A stretch of DNA of 64,000 bases, taken from positions 32,669,634 through 32,733,633 of the forward strand of contig CM060848.1 in assembly GCA_030737835.1 (NCBI GenBank). The letters are read 5' to 3'. The notes under the pieces are model-generated. The model was given only the letters and a program-made list of their open reading frames with translations, was not told the DNA's origin and searched no databases. How positions within the stretch are numbered: the stretch's first letter is position 1; every line of letters starts with the position of its first letter. The position numbers were made by a program, and so were the translations under genes. Shown here piece by piece: positions 22,213 through 33,240 of the stretch. Source of the stretch: Acorus gramineus (taxonomy: Eukaryota > Streptophyta > Magnoliopsida > Acorales > Acoraceae).

Positions 22213-22225
22213 TGGTATCAGAGCC
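22213..22225 (+). other. E1 primer-binding site
   Basis: TGGTATCAGAGCC eight bases from the 5' LTR end, matching initiator Met-tRNA. Confidence 0.9.
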
Positions 22226-22650
22226 TGGTCCTGTTAGAGCCTAAGTCTAGTCGTATAGATGATGATTCGTAGGATTGTCATCCGAGTACTCTTGTGTTAG
22301 AAGTTATCTTAGGTTGCTGACGTGCCTCCTCTCATCCGTTGACATGGACGTGACCCCCCCCGACCCACCCTTAAGTTGTCGACTGGGTCGACTGGTTAGG
22401 GTCAGTTGTTAGATCTCTTGTGTGGGATTAAGGTTTGGGTAGGAGATTCCAGCCCAGTAGTGTGATAGTGATGAAATTGGTTGCAATTCCTAAGGTATGG
22501 ATTGCGTCTCGATAATGGAGCTTCTTCCCCGTGTATCAGTATCGCTGGTAACCATTGTGTTCGCGTGCGGCGCCTGTGTAAAGTGTTTAGGATGTGGCGT
22601 ATTGCTCATTAAGGGATGATGTCTTCTTCTAAACTTCCTACTCTGGATGA

Positions 22651-22765
22651 GGGGCCTTGCAGGGTCAGCGTTGAGACCCGGGCTAGGGTACTCCGTGTTC
22701 CTTGTTTGGTTGTCGGGATATCCTATATCGGGACCTCATGGTGCCCTGCCAAGGTTTCTTTTCCC
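22651..22765 (+). mobile_element. MITE-like repeat m118, E1 interior
   Basis: GGGGCCTTGCAGGGTCAGCG to AAGGTTTCTTTTCCC; same context as the E0 internal copy. Confidence 0.6.
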
Positions 22766-24919
22766 AGTCAAGGACTACCTTAGAAGCATCAAATTGATGG
22801 TGGATTTTTCCCTCTCACTTAGAAGGTGCTGTAGCGAGTGGGGATGCGTACGATCGGGATTGAGTGCGTCCTATTGCAGCTCAGTGGGCGATCGCTAGTG
22901 GACAGGGTTCCATAGTGGCATCTGGAGTCGCTTCGATATATCATTGTGTGTTGTAGCTGCCCGGTTGAGGCCAGAGTCCTGTGAGGTGCTCCCAGATGCT
23001 ATGCTTGTTGGTGCGCCCATATGGCAGAGATAGCGGGCTTGGGAGGCTACCAGGTAGAGGCCACACCGGGAGAGTGCTGCTAAATGATGTCGAGAGCGTG
23101 GACTCCCCGTGATGAATCTGCCCATGGAGTGCAAGATGCCGGAGTTCCAATGGTTATAGACAAGCGACCTATCTCTGGCGGCATGTGATCACAGTTGTGG
23201 ATACTGTCGCGTTTTGCCCCACATTGGTCGTAAATAAGGAGACGCGATGCTAGCATTCGTGATGGGACTCAACCGCCTATCAGATAGATGACGTCGCATA
23301 GGCATTGTCGAGGTTCGACGACCCCTTATTGCGTGTCTTGTGGACTAAGTGCGGTTGAGTGGCTTACTAAGCGTGTAAGTGTTATCTTGAGCGCCAGCCA
23401 TGCTCGAGGAGCAGAACCCGGACTTAATCGTTCGAGGTGTTGTTTTGATCTCCCCGTGGAGGTTGAAGATCAATTACCTTTGCCGCGAATCGATGATCTA
23501 TTGGACCAGCTCTGAGAGCGAGTGTCTGCTGTTAGATCGATCTTCACACAAGGGTACCACAAGTTGGAGATCCGAGAGTTGGACGTCCCGTAGATGGCCT
23601 TTTGTGACCGTTCAGGCACTACGAGTTTTAAGTACTGCCGTCGGGGTCGACGAATGCGCTGGATGCCTTCGGGATCTCAAAAATTTTATTGGGCCTCCGT
23701 GGACTACTTTGGGGTAGTCTTCATGGAGATTGTTGGTAGTGTGATGAAAAAGGTGATGTGGGTGACCTTGTTTCCCCAGGTCGGCATGCCCTCAGGCAAA
23801 GTTTGAGAATCATCATTGTGTGGAACGCGTCGGTCCATCGAGATTCCTCAGTGGACGCGGGAGTGGGTTATCTGGGATTGTTGCGGACACGCTAATGTCA
23901 CGTTCGGGTCACGACGCCGTCTAGGTGATCAATGACCGACTGACTAAGTCCGCGCTTCCCTCCCTATCAGACTGATTGAGTCTCTGGACGCCTTGACGTG
24001 GGTTTTCACCTTCGCGATTGTTCGTCTTCATGGCACTCCAGTCGGCGCTATTTTTCGGTTGAGACGCGAGGGTTACTTTGAGGTTGTGGCACAGCCTTTG
24101 GTGCGAGCCTCTATTTAAGTATAGCATTTCATCGCCGATGGATAGCCAAGCAAAGACGACGATTCGGACCTTGGAGGACATGCTAAGTGCCTGCGTGCTG
24201 GATGATGAGGGCAGTTGGCTGAGGCACCACCCATTTGTTGGGGTATGCCTGCAAGACAACTGCCATTCGAGCACCCAGATGGATCTGTGAAAGGCACTCT
24301 ACAGGCGCAGTTTTATACCTCCCTTGTGTTGGGACGGTTGAGGAGCGCCAGTTGGAGGGGCCATAAGTTAGTTGTTTGACCTTGCGGTGGCCTGGTTGGT
24401 TCGTGTGTACATCTGCACCTCCCAGAATCGACAGAAGGCTACGCAGGTCATCATCGCCAGGGGCTTCCCTTTGGGTTTGGCGATGATATTTTTAGAAGGT
24501 GTCCTGGTTAAAGGGCACCCTCTGTTTCGACGTTCGGGGCAAGCTGAGTTGGCTCTTTAATTGGACTGTTTCTCGTCATTGAGTGGATTGGGGGGGTGGC
24601 TTGTCATGTAGCCTTTCCCCCACGATGGCTCATGCCCACGACGTCGTCCTTGTCTCATGATCGAGGCGTTATGTCCACGATCCTGCTCATGTCATTCTGT
24701 TTGACCGCCTCATCCTCAAGGTGGATTTGTCGTTCGTGGAGCAGTGGATCGAGGTCAAGGACAAGCATGAGAAGAGGCTCCACGCTAAGACCGTTCCCTT
24801 GATTATAGTGTGTTGGTAGCGCCAGTCCGATGCAAAGACCACTTGGGAGCAAAAGGTTTATGCATGATACTTTCAGTCTTCTCTTTGGGTTTCCTTAAAT
24901 TTCGAGCACTAAATTTCCT

Positions 24920-24932
24920 AAGGGGGGAAGAA
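24920..24932 (+). other. E1 polypurine tract
   Basis: AAGGGGGGAAGAA next to the 3' LTR. Confidence 0.88.
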
Positions 24933-26353
24933 TGTTATGCCTGTATCATTTGGAGCGCTCTGTTTGAAAATTTGGGTACATAAATTTTTTCTTAGAAGTT
25001 ATGTATTCCCGATTTGGTATTTGGATTTGATTTTGTTAAAATCCAAAATGATGAGGTTTAAATATGAGTTTACTATGAGATGTCCAATTTTGAGTTAGCT
25101 TTCGCAAAGAAGTGGAATTAGATCAACTGGATTCCTGTAGTAAAAGTTATGGGTATTTTTCCAAGTATACCCAGGGATGGAAATTCTGGAAGCAGCCCTG
25201 CTCGATGTTTAGCTCTAATTTTGGAATAGCTGGATAGATTATTTGATCTTGTCATGAACATGAAAGTTGTAGATAATCTTCTTAGCTTTCCATCGGTCTT
25301 GGAATCAAGCAATTCGGAGCTGTATCGGGGAAGTTATGGCTGTTCCAGTGAAGCTTGCGCAGAATTTCTAGTCGAAGGGCGATTTAGTCTTTCCCTCTTT
25401 AGATATTTTGATAAATATCTCCTCTCTCTCTCTTCCCCTCCCACTCCCCTCGTCGACCAGCATTTCTGGTCCCTCTCCCTCCCACACGAAGCCCCCCATG
25501 TGTTTGTGTTTTTGCCTAAGAGAGATGGTGAAGGAGGTGGTGCTTGTGCATGAGGGTTTGTTCAAGTGTTGTGTGTTGTGTTTGTTCCCCTCTCTCTCAA
25601 GCTCCCTGTGCATGTTCCCCCCCCTGTTTTGCTGCCATGGAGGGCTGAGGAGGCCGAGGAGAGGTGGTGGTGGTGGTGGTGGTCCCGGTGGCGGCGTTTC
25701 GGTGCGCGAAGGGCCCCCGAACCTCCCCCTTTCGTTCCCCTTCCAAGGTGAGCTCCTCCCCTCCTTTTCTTGATTTTTATGGTTGGGGGGATGTTGGGAA
25801 AGTCATACTTGCTAGGTAGTTGGGTTTGGGGTGTGTGAGGGGTTGGGAATGGTGAAAAAGGGGTTAGGATGGCTTGGGTACGCGCTGGGAGCGGTCTGAG
25901 CCCGTGCGAGCGTAGGCGGGCGCTGGCGGGCGCAGTCGCGCGCGGGTGCGTGCGCGCGGGTGCAGGCGCGAGCGGGGGTGCGCGCGAGAGTGCGCGCGGG
26001 CAGGGCGCCTGGGCACTGCGCCTGGGCGCGGGACAGGGCGCCTGGGCGCGGAGCTGGGGACCAGTGCACGCGCGCGCGTGCGCGTGCGTGCATGCGCGTG
26101 GTGGGGTGTGTGCGGGGTGGTGTGCGTGGGGCGCGGGCTGGACATGCCGTGCGCGCAGGCACGCGCGAGCGTGCGCGTGGGTACGGCAGCGCATCAGGGC
26201 GCGCGGGCAGGCACGCGGCAGTGCGCCGATGGTATGCGCGTGCTCGCATGCGTGCGAGCCCGTATGCATGCTTGTCTGAGTGTGGGGTATTTCTAATGTT
26301 TTCTATGTATAAATTGTGTTGTTTCTCACCAGTTCGATGCCCCTACCTTGCAG

Positions 26354-26392
26354 ATCTCGTCGGATGGGATGCGCGACGTCCCAGGTAGAATG
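26354..26392 (+). other. Micro-exon-like segment (39 bases), E1 3' LTR
   Basis: Bounded by CCTTGCAG/ATCTCG and AGAATG/GTGAGTGG. Three bases longer than the usual 36. Confidence 0.5.
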
Positions 26393-26871
26393 GTGAGTGG
26401 TTTGATTCCAATCCCCCCCCCCCACCCTCTCTAGGGATGCGCTCGACCCGCGTAGACACGCGTCGCGCATCGATGGGGTCCCCTAGCTATTATATGTGAT
26501 CAAATAGAAGCTATGCATGCACCCTTATGTGATCAATATGATGCTATGCATGCCTCCCTAGACTTGTATGTTAGGGATATGCACCCATACATCATGTATA
26601 GAGGCCTGTACATGCCTGGACACCATGTCCTGTACTTAAAGGCCTTGATCCATGCATGCATGATAAATATGATATATCCATGCCACCTTAGACTTTGTAT
26701 GCTAGGGACATGCACCCTTATATCATGTATAGCGGCCTATGCATGTTTAGTCACCATGTTTCTTGCTAGGAAAGCCTTGACCTATGCATGTTCCCATTTA
26801 GTTTAATTTGTTTAAATCAAGATGGGATGATATGATTATATGATTATTAGCATGCCTTAGAGAATATTATA

Positions 26872-26987
26872 AGGGGCCTTGCGAGGTCAGCGTTGAGACC
26901 CGGGCTAGGGTACTCCGTGTTCCTTGTTTGGTTGTCGGGATATCCTATATCGGGACCTCATGGTGCCCTCCCAAGGTTTCCTTTCCC
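26872..26987 (+). mobile_element. MITE-like repeat m118, E1 3' LTR
   Basis: Flanked by GAATATTATA and ATAATATTATA. It is inherited with the LTR, since the 5' LTR has it at the same position. Confidence 0.65.
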
Positions 26988-27817
26988 GATAATATTATAA
27001 CCTCGTTATTATAATATGTGTCTCCCCGCATCTTAGTTATGCGCCCTGGAGGAATTCTGATGAATTCATGGCATTTATAGAGTTGAGATCGGTGTCGGCG
27101 GATCCAAGTGGATCGTATCCGTGTGGGTAGGCTGTTTCTGTTCCCTTCGTTGGATCCGTGTAGAGACTGCCCCAGCGTTAGACAGGCCTTCCTGAAAGAG
27201 GGCTCCCATCAGTAGGCACCTCTTGATTTGGGTTCAGACTGTGCTGAATTGTGGGAGTAGACCAGGCGGCCTACGGAGTGGAGGAGAGACTATCGGTGGA
27301 CCAAGGGTGATTAACAGCCTAGTCAGTCCCAAAAGCCCATGTTACCCTGTGAGGGTGAGGGTGTGGTGGGTCGGCGATATAGCGACCCATTGGATTGTGT
27401 AGTCATTGCCACTTAGAGGCTATGATTGATTTGAGGTTCATATGATTTGTGATGCATAGTTTGGTGCCATTCACTGAGTGTGTGGCCAGGTAGAGGCTAC
27501 CCGGAAGAGGGTTAACGAATGATGTCGCGAGCGTGGAATCGCTCTCCCCTTCGTTGGATCCGATGTAGGAACTCCTCGACTTTACAGGCCAGGGAGAGGC
27601 TATCGGTGGACCAGGGGTGTAGCGTAGTCTAAGTCTCTCCCAAAGTCCCAAGATGTCTCCTTTTAGGAGTGAGGGTGTGGATGAGGCGAAGACGCGTCCA
27701 TCGTGACCCATTCGTTGTTCGACCGTTCCCATAGATGTTGGGTCTGGTCTTGTGATGGATGTTGAAGGACATCGATGGGCAATTATCTAGATGTAGATGA
27801 TCCAGTAGTGTTGAGTA

Positions 27818-28028
27818 GACCAGTAAGTCCGGGTCTCTTCGACCGACGGCATGGTCTCTTGACCAGTAAGTCCGGGTCTCTTCGACCGACGGCATGGTCT
27901 CTTGACCAGTAAGTCCGGTCTCTTCGACCGACGGCATGGGCTCTTGACCAGTAAGTCCGGTCTCTTCGACCGACGGCATGGGCTCTTGACCAGTAAATGC
28001 GGGTCTCTTCGACCGACGGTATGGTCTC
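27818..28028 (+). repeat. 42-bp tandem repeat, five copies (E1 3' LTR)
   Basis: Same unit as at 21493; five copies against three in the 5' LTR of the same element. Short frames reading repeated RRSKRPDLL arise from the repeat and are not genes. Confidence 0.88.
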
Positions 28029-30898
28029 TCCCCATAAGTCCCAAAATGACTCCTTTCGGGAGTGAGGGTGGGGGTGAGGTTGGTCGCGCCGCCGCGTGAC
28101 CCAGTGATCATTGGGTTTCTACCCATGTTTTTCCTTGAAAAAGGGGACTGATAATGTATTTGAACTGTAGATGGTGATTGGTTTCCAGCCACTCACTGAG
28201 CTTGTAGCTCACCCCTCGCATACTGTTTCTTTTCAGGGGCAGTGTTGGGCGTGGAGCTGGAGCTTTCCTGTGGCGTGGTCTTATGGGCGTTGGAGCGTTC
28301 TTCCGGCGGGTGGCGAGTGCGAGGCTGTCAGCATTCCTAGAGTCATTTTATGCTTTGTAAATCGTGCGTGTGGCACATGTTTTATTTTCTTTGGTCTAGG
28401 CTTGGCTTCCACAGGACATTGATTGTGTATTCGTTTGTAATAATGTTTTTGATTTACAGACATTGTATATATTATGCTTCCGCTTTCAGTCAGTTGTCAT
28501 TATCTTGCTTTGCCGCCTTGTGTATTGTTGTTGGTGTCCTTATTGACCTCAGGTATTGATAACTGATATTATATTTATTATTGCCACGTCTGGGGATGCC
28601 TGGGGCGTGACAAGGGCGGCCGTCCCCGAGACGCGGCAATATATATATTATCAGCTATCAATACCTGAGGTCAACAAAGACTCCAACAACAACACACAAG
28701 GTGGCAAGGCAAAGATAAATGATAACTGACTGAAAAGCGGAAGCATAAGATATCAACAATGTCTATAAACCAAAAACATTATTACAGACTCGAATACACA
28801 ATCACTGTCCCGTGAGAGCCAAGTCTAGTCCAAATAAAATACAACCTGTGCCACATGCACGATTTACAATACATAAAATGACTCTAGGACTGCTGACAGC
28901 CTCACACTTGCCACCCGCTAGAAAAATGCTCCACGCCCATAAGACCACGCCACAAGGAAGCTTCAACTCCACGCCCAACACTGCCCCTGAAAACAAACAG
29001 TATGCGAGGGGTGAGCTACAAACTCAGTGAGTGGCTAGAAACCAAACACTATTTCAACAATTCAATACTAAAGCAATTCCCTTTCAAGGAAGAACATGGG
29101 TAGAAACCCAATGGATAACAAGGTCACGTGACGGCGCGACCAACCTCACCCTCACTCCCAGAGGGAGACTCTTGGGACTCTTGAGGAGAGACCATACCGT
29201 TTGTCGAACGATGTCTTTGAACATCGTTACATAACCGGACCCAACAACTATGGGAACGGATGAACCACGAATGAGTCACGCGGTGACGTGACTTCAACTC
29301 ATCCTCACCCTAGCCCCCGGAGGGGTGACCCTAGGGACTTTTGGGATCATCCTTATGCTCTACACCATTCGTCATCCAGTAGCCCTCTCTCGGGCAGCCT
29401 CTACCTAGGTATACTCCCATGATCAGTACATCTGCCGCTACAGGTGGGAGCCCTCTGTCAGGACAGCTTTAACGTCGGGTAGCTTCAACGCGGATCCGAA
29501 GAAGGGGAGAACTGTTATATATGTGTCACTTTTAGCCTTCTGGTCACCATTGGAGCATTCTGGCAGTTTTTCAACTTTTTCTTTTTTCGATCGGAACCAC
29601 TAAAATTTTAGACTTTTGGCTATCATCATGAGCTTGAGAACTCCGATTGAAAATCTAACTGCACATTATGTGTCCTGGTGCCATTTCAAGCCACTCACGA
29701 AAATTTCATCGAATTCCGGTAACGTTTCAGAATTTCACAGTTCTGAATCGTATCCGGGTTTTGACCAAGCGAGAAGTCATTGGGAGACTTGACCAAGTCA
29801 AAGAGGACTTTGACCAAGTCAAGTTTGACCCTTGACTTGGTCAATTTGTTTTGTTTTCTTATGTGGATAGGTTGACCCAAAGTCAAAGTTCTCAAACCCT
29901 AGATTTTTCTAAGTGTGAGTGTGTGAGTGTGTGTGTGTGTGTGTGGGTGACTTAATGTCCACGCCCACCAATAGTTCTTCTTCTATTCATCTTCTTCTCT
30001 CTCTCACACACCAAAAGCTCATCTCCCCTCTCTTTAAATCCTCCTTTTGACCTAGTAGGAGAGGTGGAAAAGGAAAGCCATTGAAGAAGAAAAGGAAGGT
30101 GAGGACCCGATCTACCTTCCCATGGTTTCGTTTTTGCTTTTCCCCTATGTTGACCTCCTCTCTTAGCTCCCTTTCTCCTCTGTTTTTCAGCCTTGCTAGG
30201 GCTGAGAAGAGGCTTGGTAGTGGTGGTCTTGTTGGTGGCGTTTCGGTGCGCGAAGAGCACCCGATTTTCCCTCCCTTCCTTTCCTCCCTTGGGTGAGTCC
30301 TTCTCCTCCCTTTTTCTTGTGTAGATGCTTGATTAGGATGTGTTTTTGGGTGTGCATGGTATGCATGTGTGTTAGGGGTGTGGGAGGGCTGAGGGAGGTG
30401 GTGGGATGGACTCGGGCGCGCGTGCGGGGTCATCCGCGCGCGTGCGCGCGAGTCTGCGCGCGCAGGCAGTGCAGGCGCGCGTAGTTGGGCGCGCTGGGGG
30501 CGTGCGCGCGGAGTGCTACGCGAGGGCGCAGTGCACGGGGTGCCCGCGGGGGTGCGCGCGGGGTGCTGCGCAGGGGCGCAGTATGCGCGGGTAGACGCAG
30601 GGCTGGACGCGCGGTGCGCGCGGCAGCGCATCTGGGCGCTCGGGCAGGATCGCAGCGCGTCTGGGCGCGCGGGCTGGGGCGCGGCAGTGCGCCCGCCGAG
30701 CGGGCGTGCGTGCGCACCCGTGCGTGCGCGTGCGGGTGGCCGTGCGAATGGCTGCCGTAGGTGCGGGAGGCTGTCGGGGCACTTGGGCTCGCGTGCGTGC
30801 AGGCCATATGCATGCTTGTCCGAGTGTAGGGTATTTCTAGCGTATTTCTTATGTATTTGTGTGGTATACTCACCATTTTGATTTCCCATGTCTTGCAG

Positions 30899-30934
30899 AT
30901 CTTGACGGGCGGTCACGCGACGACCCGGGTGTTG
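30899..30934 (+). other. 36-base micro-exon-like segment, R2 solo LTR 29513
   Basis: Bounded by TGTCTTGCAG/ATCTTG and GTGTTG/GTGAGTGGG. Confidence 0.55.
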
Positions 30935-32589
30935 GTGAGTGGGACAACCAACCTAGTAGGGAGGCGTTCGATGCACGTAGGCGTGCATTGCCCTCCCCTG
31001 GGGCACCATAATAGCATATTAGCTTGTAATAAATGTATAGTTATGCATGCATGATAAGTATGATATATCCATGCCACCTTAGACTTTGTATGCTAGGGAT
31101 ATGCACCCTTATATCATGTATGGCGGCCTATGCATGCCTAGACACCTTGCCCCGAACTATGCATGTTCCCATCTAGTTTAATTCAATTAAATCAAATGTG
31201 AGCATATAGTTACAAGCATGCCTTAGAGAATATTATAACCTTGTTGTTATAATATGTGTCTCCCCGCATCTTAGTTATGCGCCTGGAGGAATTCTGGTGA
31301 ATTCATGACATTAGTAGAGTTACAATCGGTGTCGACGGATCCAAGAGGATCATATCCGCGTGACTAGGCTGTCTTCTCCTTATTGGTTGGGATCCGAGGT
31401 AGGAACTCCCCGGCGTTAGCTGGCCTGACAGAGGGCTCCCATCTGTAGGTGCCTCCGATGTGTTCGGACTGTGCTGATCGTGGGAGTATACCAGGTGGAG
31501 ACTACGAGGGTGGGAGAGGCTACCTGTCACGCCCCAGGGCGGCCGTCCCCGGGACGCGGCAGGTGTATATATCATATCAGAGGCCTACACATGAGGTCAA
31601 ATACATATACTCTAAACCACAGATAAAAATGACAACATAGATAAAACAAGGCTGACATAATATATACACAATATAGCGGAAGCTAAAAACTGAGTCTGTA
31701 ATCAAAACATATTACAGACTCGATACACAATCATACGTCCTGTGAGAGCCAATATACATAGCAACAACTGAATATATACAGACGCGTGCCAAGCACGGAA
31801 ATAAAATACATACAGCCAAGAAAAGGGATGCTGATAGCCTCTGGCACTCGCGGAACGTGGCGCTGCTCCGCTACTGAAGGAATCCCTCGGAAAGCTCCAA
31901 CTGCTGCTCTGGCTCTAGCTCAGGCTCAGTGACCACTGGGGAAAAACATATGCGAGGGGTGAGCCACACGCTCAGTGAACGGCACAACCCATGCATCACA
32001 GACAATATTTACCATGACATAATAATCCAGCTATTCGTCCCGCCTCCAAGGGGCAGGAACAACATAACCATTTATCCATCTTAAACCACAATTTCCATAA
32101 CCCATATCATACCCTCACCTTCACCCCTCAACAGGGGACTCAGGATGTTGGGACTAACAATCAACCATAAACAAAACCAGCGGGTCGCTCATCGCCAACC
32201 CACCACACCCTCACCCTCACCTTTCCAAAGGTGACATAGGATTTTGGGACTGACTAGGCTGTTGGTCACCCTTAGTCCACCGGTAGTCCCTCCTCCACTC
32301 CGTAGGCCGCTTGGTCTCCACCCACAACTTCAGCACAGTCCGTCACAAATATCGGGAGGCGCCTACTGATGTGGGTCCTCCGAAGGACGACCTTTCTAAC
32401 GCTGGAGGTAGCCTCTACCGGATCCAACGCAGGGAACAGAACAGCCTATCCATACGCATATGATCCACTCGGATCCGCCGACAATACATCTCTACCACTC
32501 AAATGTCATGAACTCTTCAGAGTTCCTCCAGGCGCATATCCAAGATGCGGGGAAATAAGTACAATCAAAAGCAATGTTGGAATATCATT

Positions 32590-32709
32590 GGGGGAAAGAA
32601 ACTCGGGAGGGCGGCGTGAGTTCCCGATACAGGATACCCCGACAACCAAACAAGGAACACGGAGTACCCTAACACGGGTCTCACCGCTGTCCTCGCAAGG
32701 CCCCTCCCC
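32590..32709 (-). mobile_element. MITE-like repeat m118, first of two copies in the 31525 solo LTR
   Basis: Reverse orientation; flanked by GGAATATCATT and TATAATATTC. The interior closely matches the next copy at 32773. Confidence 0.6.
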
Positions 32710-32772
32710 TATAATATTCACTACTCATGCTAATAATCATACCAATCATACAACATTACACATAATATTATT

Positions 32773-32891
32773 GGGACTAGAAACCTTGGGAGAGCAGCAT
32801 GAGGTCCCGATACAGGACATCCCGACAACCAAACAAGGAACACGGAGTACCCTAACACGGGTCTCACCGCTGTCCTCGCAAGGCTCCTCCC
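32773..32891 (-). mobile_element. MITE-like repeat m118, second copy in the 31525 solo LTR
   Basis: Reverse orientation; flanked by ATAATATTATT and ATAATATTA. About 63 bp of AT-rich sequence separates it from the first copy, so the pair may be a segmental duplication. Confidence 0.6.
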
Positions 32892-33204
32892 GATAATATT
32901 ACCTAAGGCATGCGATTTAACATACACTAGTATTTAACTTAATAAACAAACTAGTAGGACGCATACATAGGTCGAGGTTTCCTAACATGAAACAGGAGAC
33001 ATGGTGCATGGCTCATACACATATCCTAAGGGTGCAAGTCCCTAACATGTAAAGTCTAGGGTAGCATGCACTCTACAATTAAATCATGCAAGCATGGATT
33101 ACATATTATTGCAGGTTAATATTCACCCACGGTGCCCCAGGAGAGGTCGGTATACGCCCAAGTGCGTATAACGCCTCTCTACTGGGTTGGATTGTCCCAC
33201 TCAC

Positions 33205-33240
33205 CAGTATCTGGGTCGTCGCGCGACCGTCCGTCTAGAT
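33205..33240 (-). other. 36-base micro-exon-like segment, R2 solo LTR 31525
   Basis: Minus-strand CTTGCAG/ATCTAG ahead and CTG/GTGAGTGGG behind. Confidence 0.5.

Larger units (their letters stand above)
22206..24932 (+). pseudogene. E1 internal region: gag stub and pol relic
   Basis: After the PBS an acceptor-like TTATCTTAG/GTTGCTGA leads into a short MPP-type gag stub near 22320. The sequence then passes almost directly to protease-end, RT, integrase and tail relics colinear with E0 (for example LPRIDDLLDQL near 23490 and RTLEDMLSACVLDDEGSW near 24170). It holds an m118 copy and LTR-like sequence at 22650-23130. No frame is long enough to encode a working protein. The same layout occurs in E3, so it looks inherited rather than decayed in place. 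Confidence 0.8.
19356..28612 (+). mobile_element. E1: two-LTR gypsy element with nearly no gag and a relic pol
   Basis: The target duplication AGGGC is perfect (19351-19355, 28613-28617). PBS and PPT are in place. The interior is only about 2.7 kb and has no long reading frame. Where sampled (about 430 bases around 20640-21070 against 26970-27400) the LTRs differ at about 10 sites plus a short indel, ~2-3%. That suggests an age near a million years if a grass-like rate applies. The LTRs differ in length (2,850 and 3,680 bp). It shares the shortened pol of E0 and E3, so it was probably moved in trans. It is broken throughout. Confidence 0.9.
24933..28612 (+). repeat. E1 3' LTR (3,680 bp)
   Basis: Starts TGTTATGCCTGTATCATTT and ends TGGGGCGTGACA. 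It contains the donor-like CAAG/GTGAGC at 25747, the CpG-rich block 25900-26270, an acceptor at 26353, a 39-base micro-exon-like segment, m118, the 42-bp repeats and an acceptor-like TTTCTTTTCAG near 28236. Confidence 0.9.

Noticed and set aside
27818-28028. Regular 42-bp repeats resembling a CRISPR array
   Set aside because: The repeats are head-to-tail without unique spacers, lie inside a plant LTR, and no cas gene is near.
27629-28192. 187-residue minus-strand frame with repeated VEETGLTGQ text
   Set aside because: Translation of the 42-bp LTR minisatellite; unit number differs between the two LTRs of E1, so not a conserved protein.
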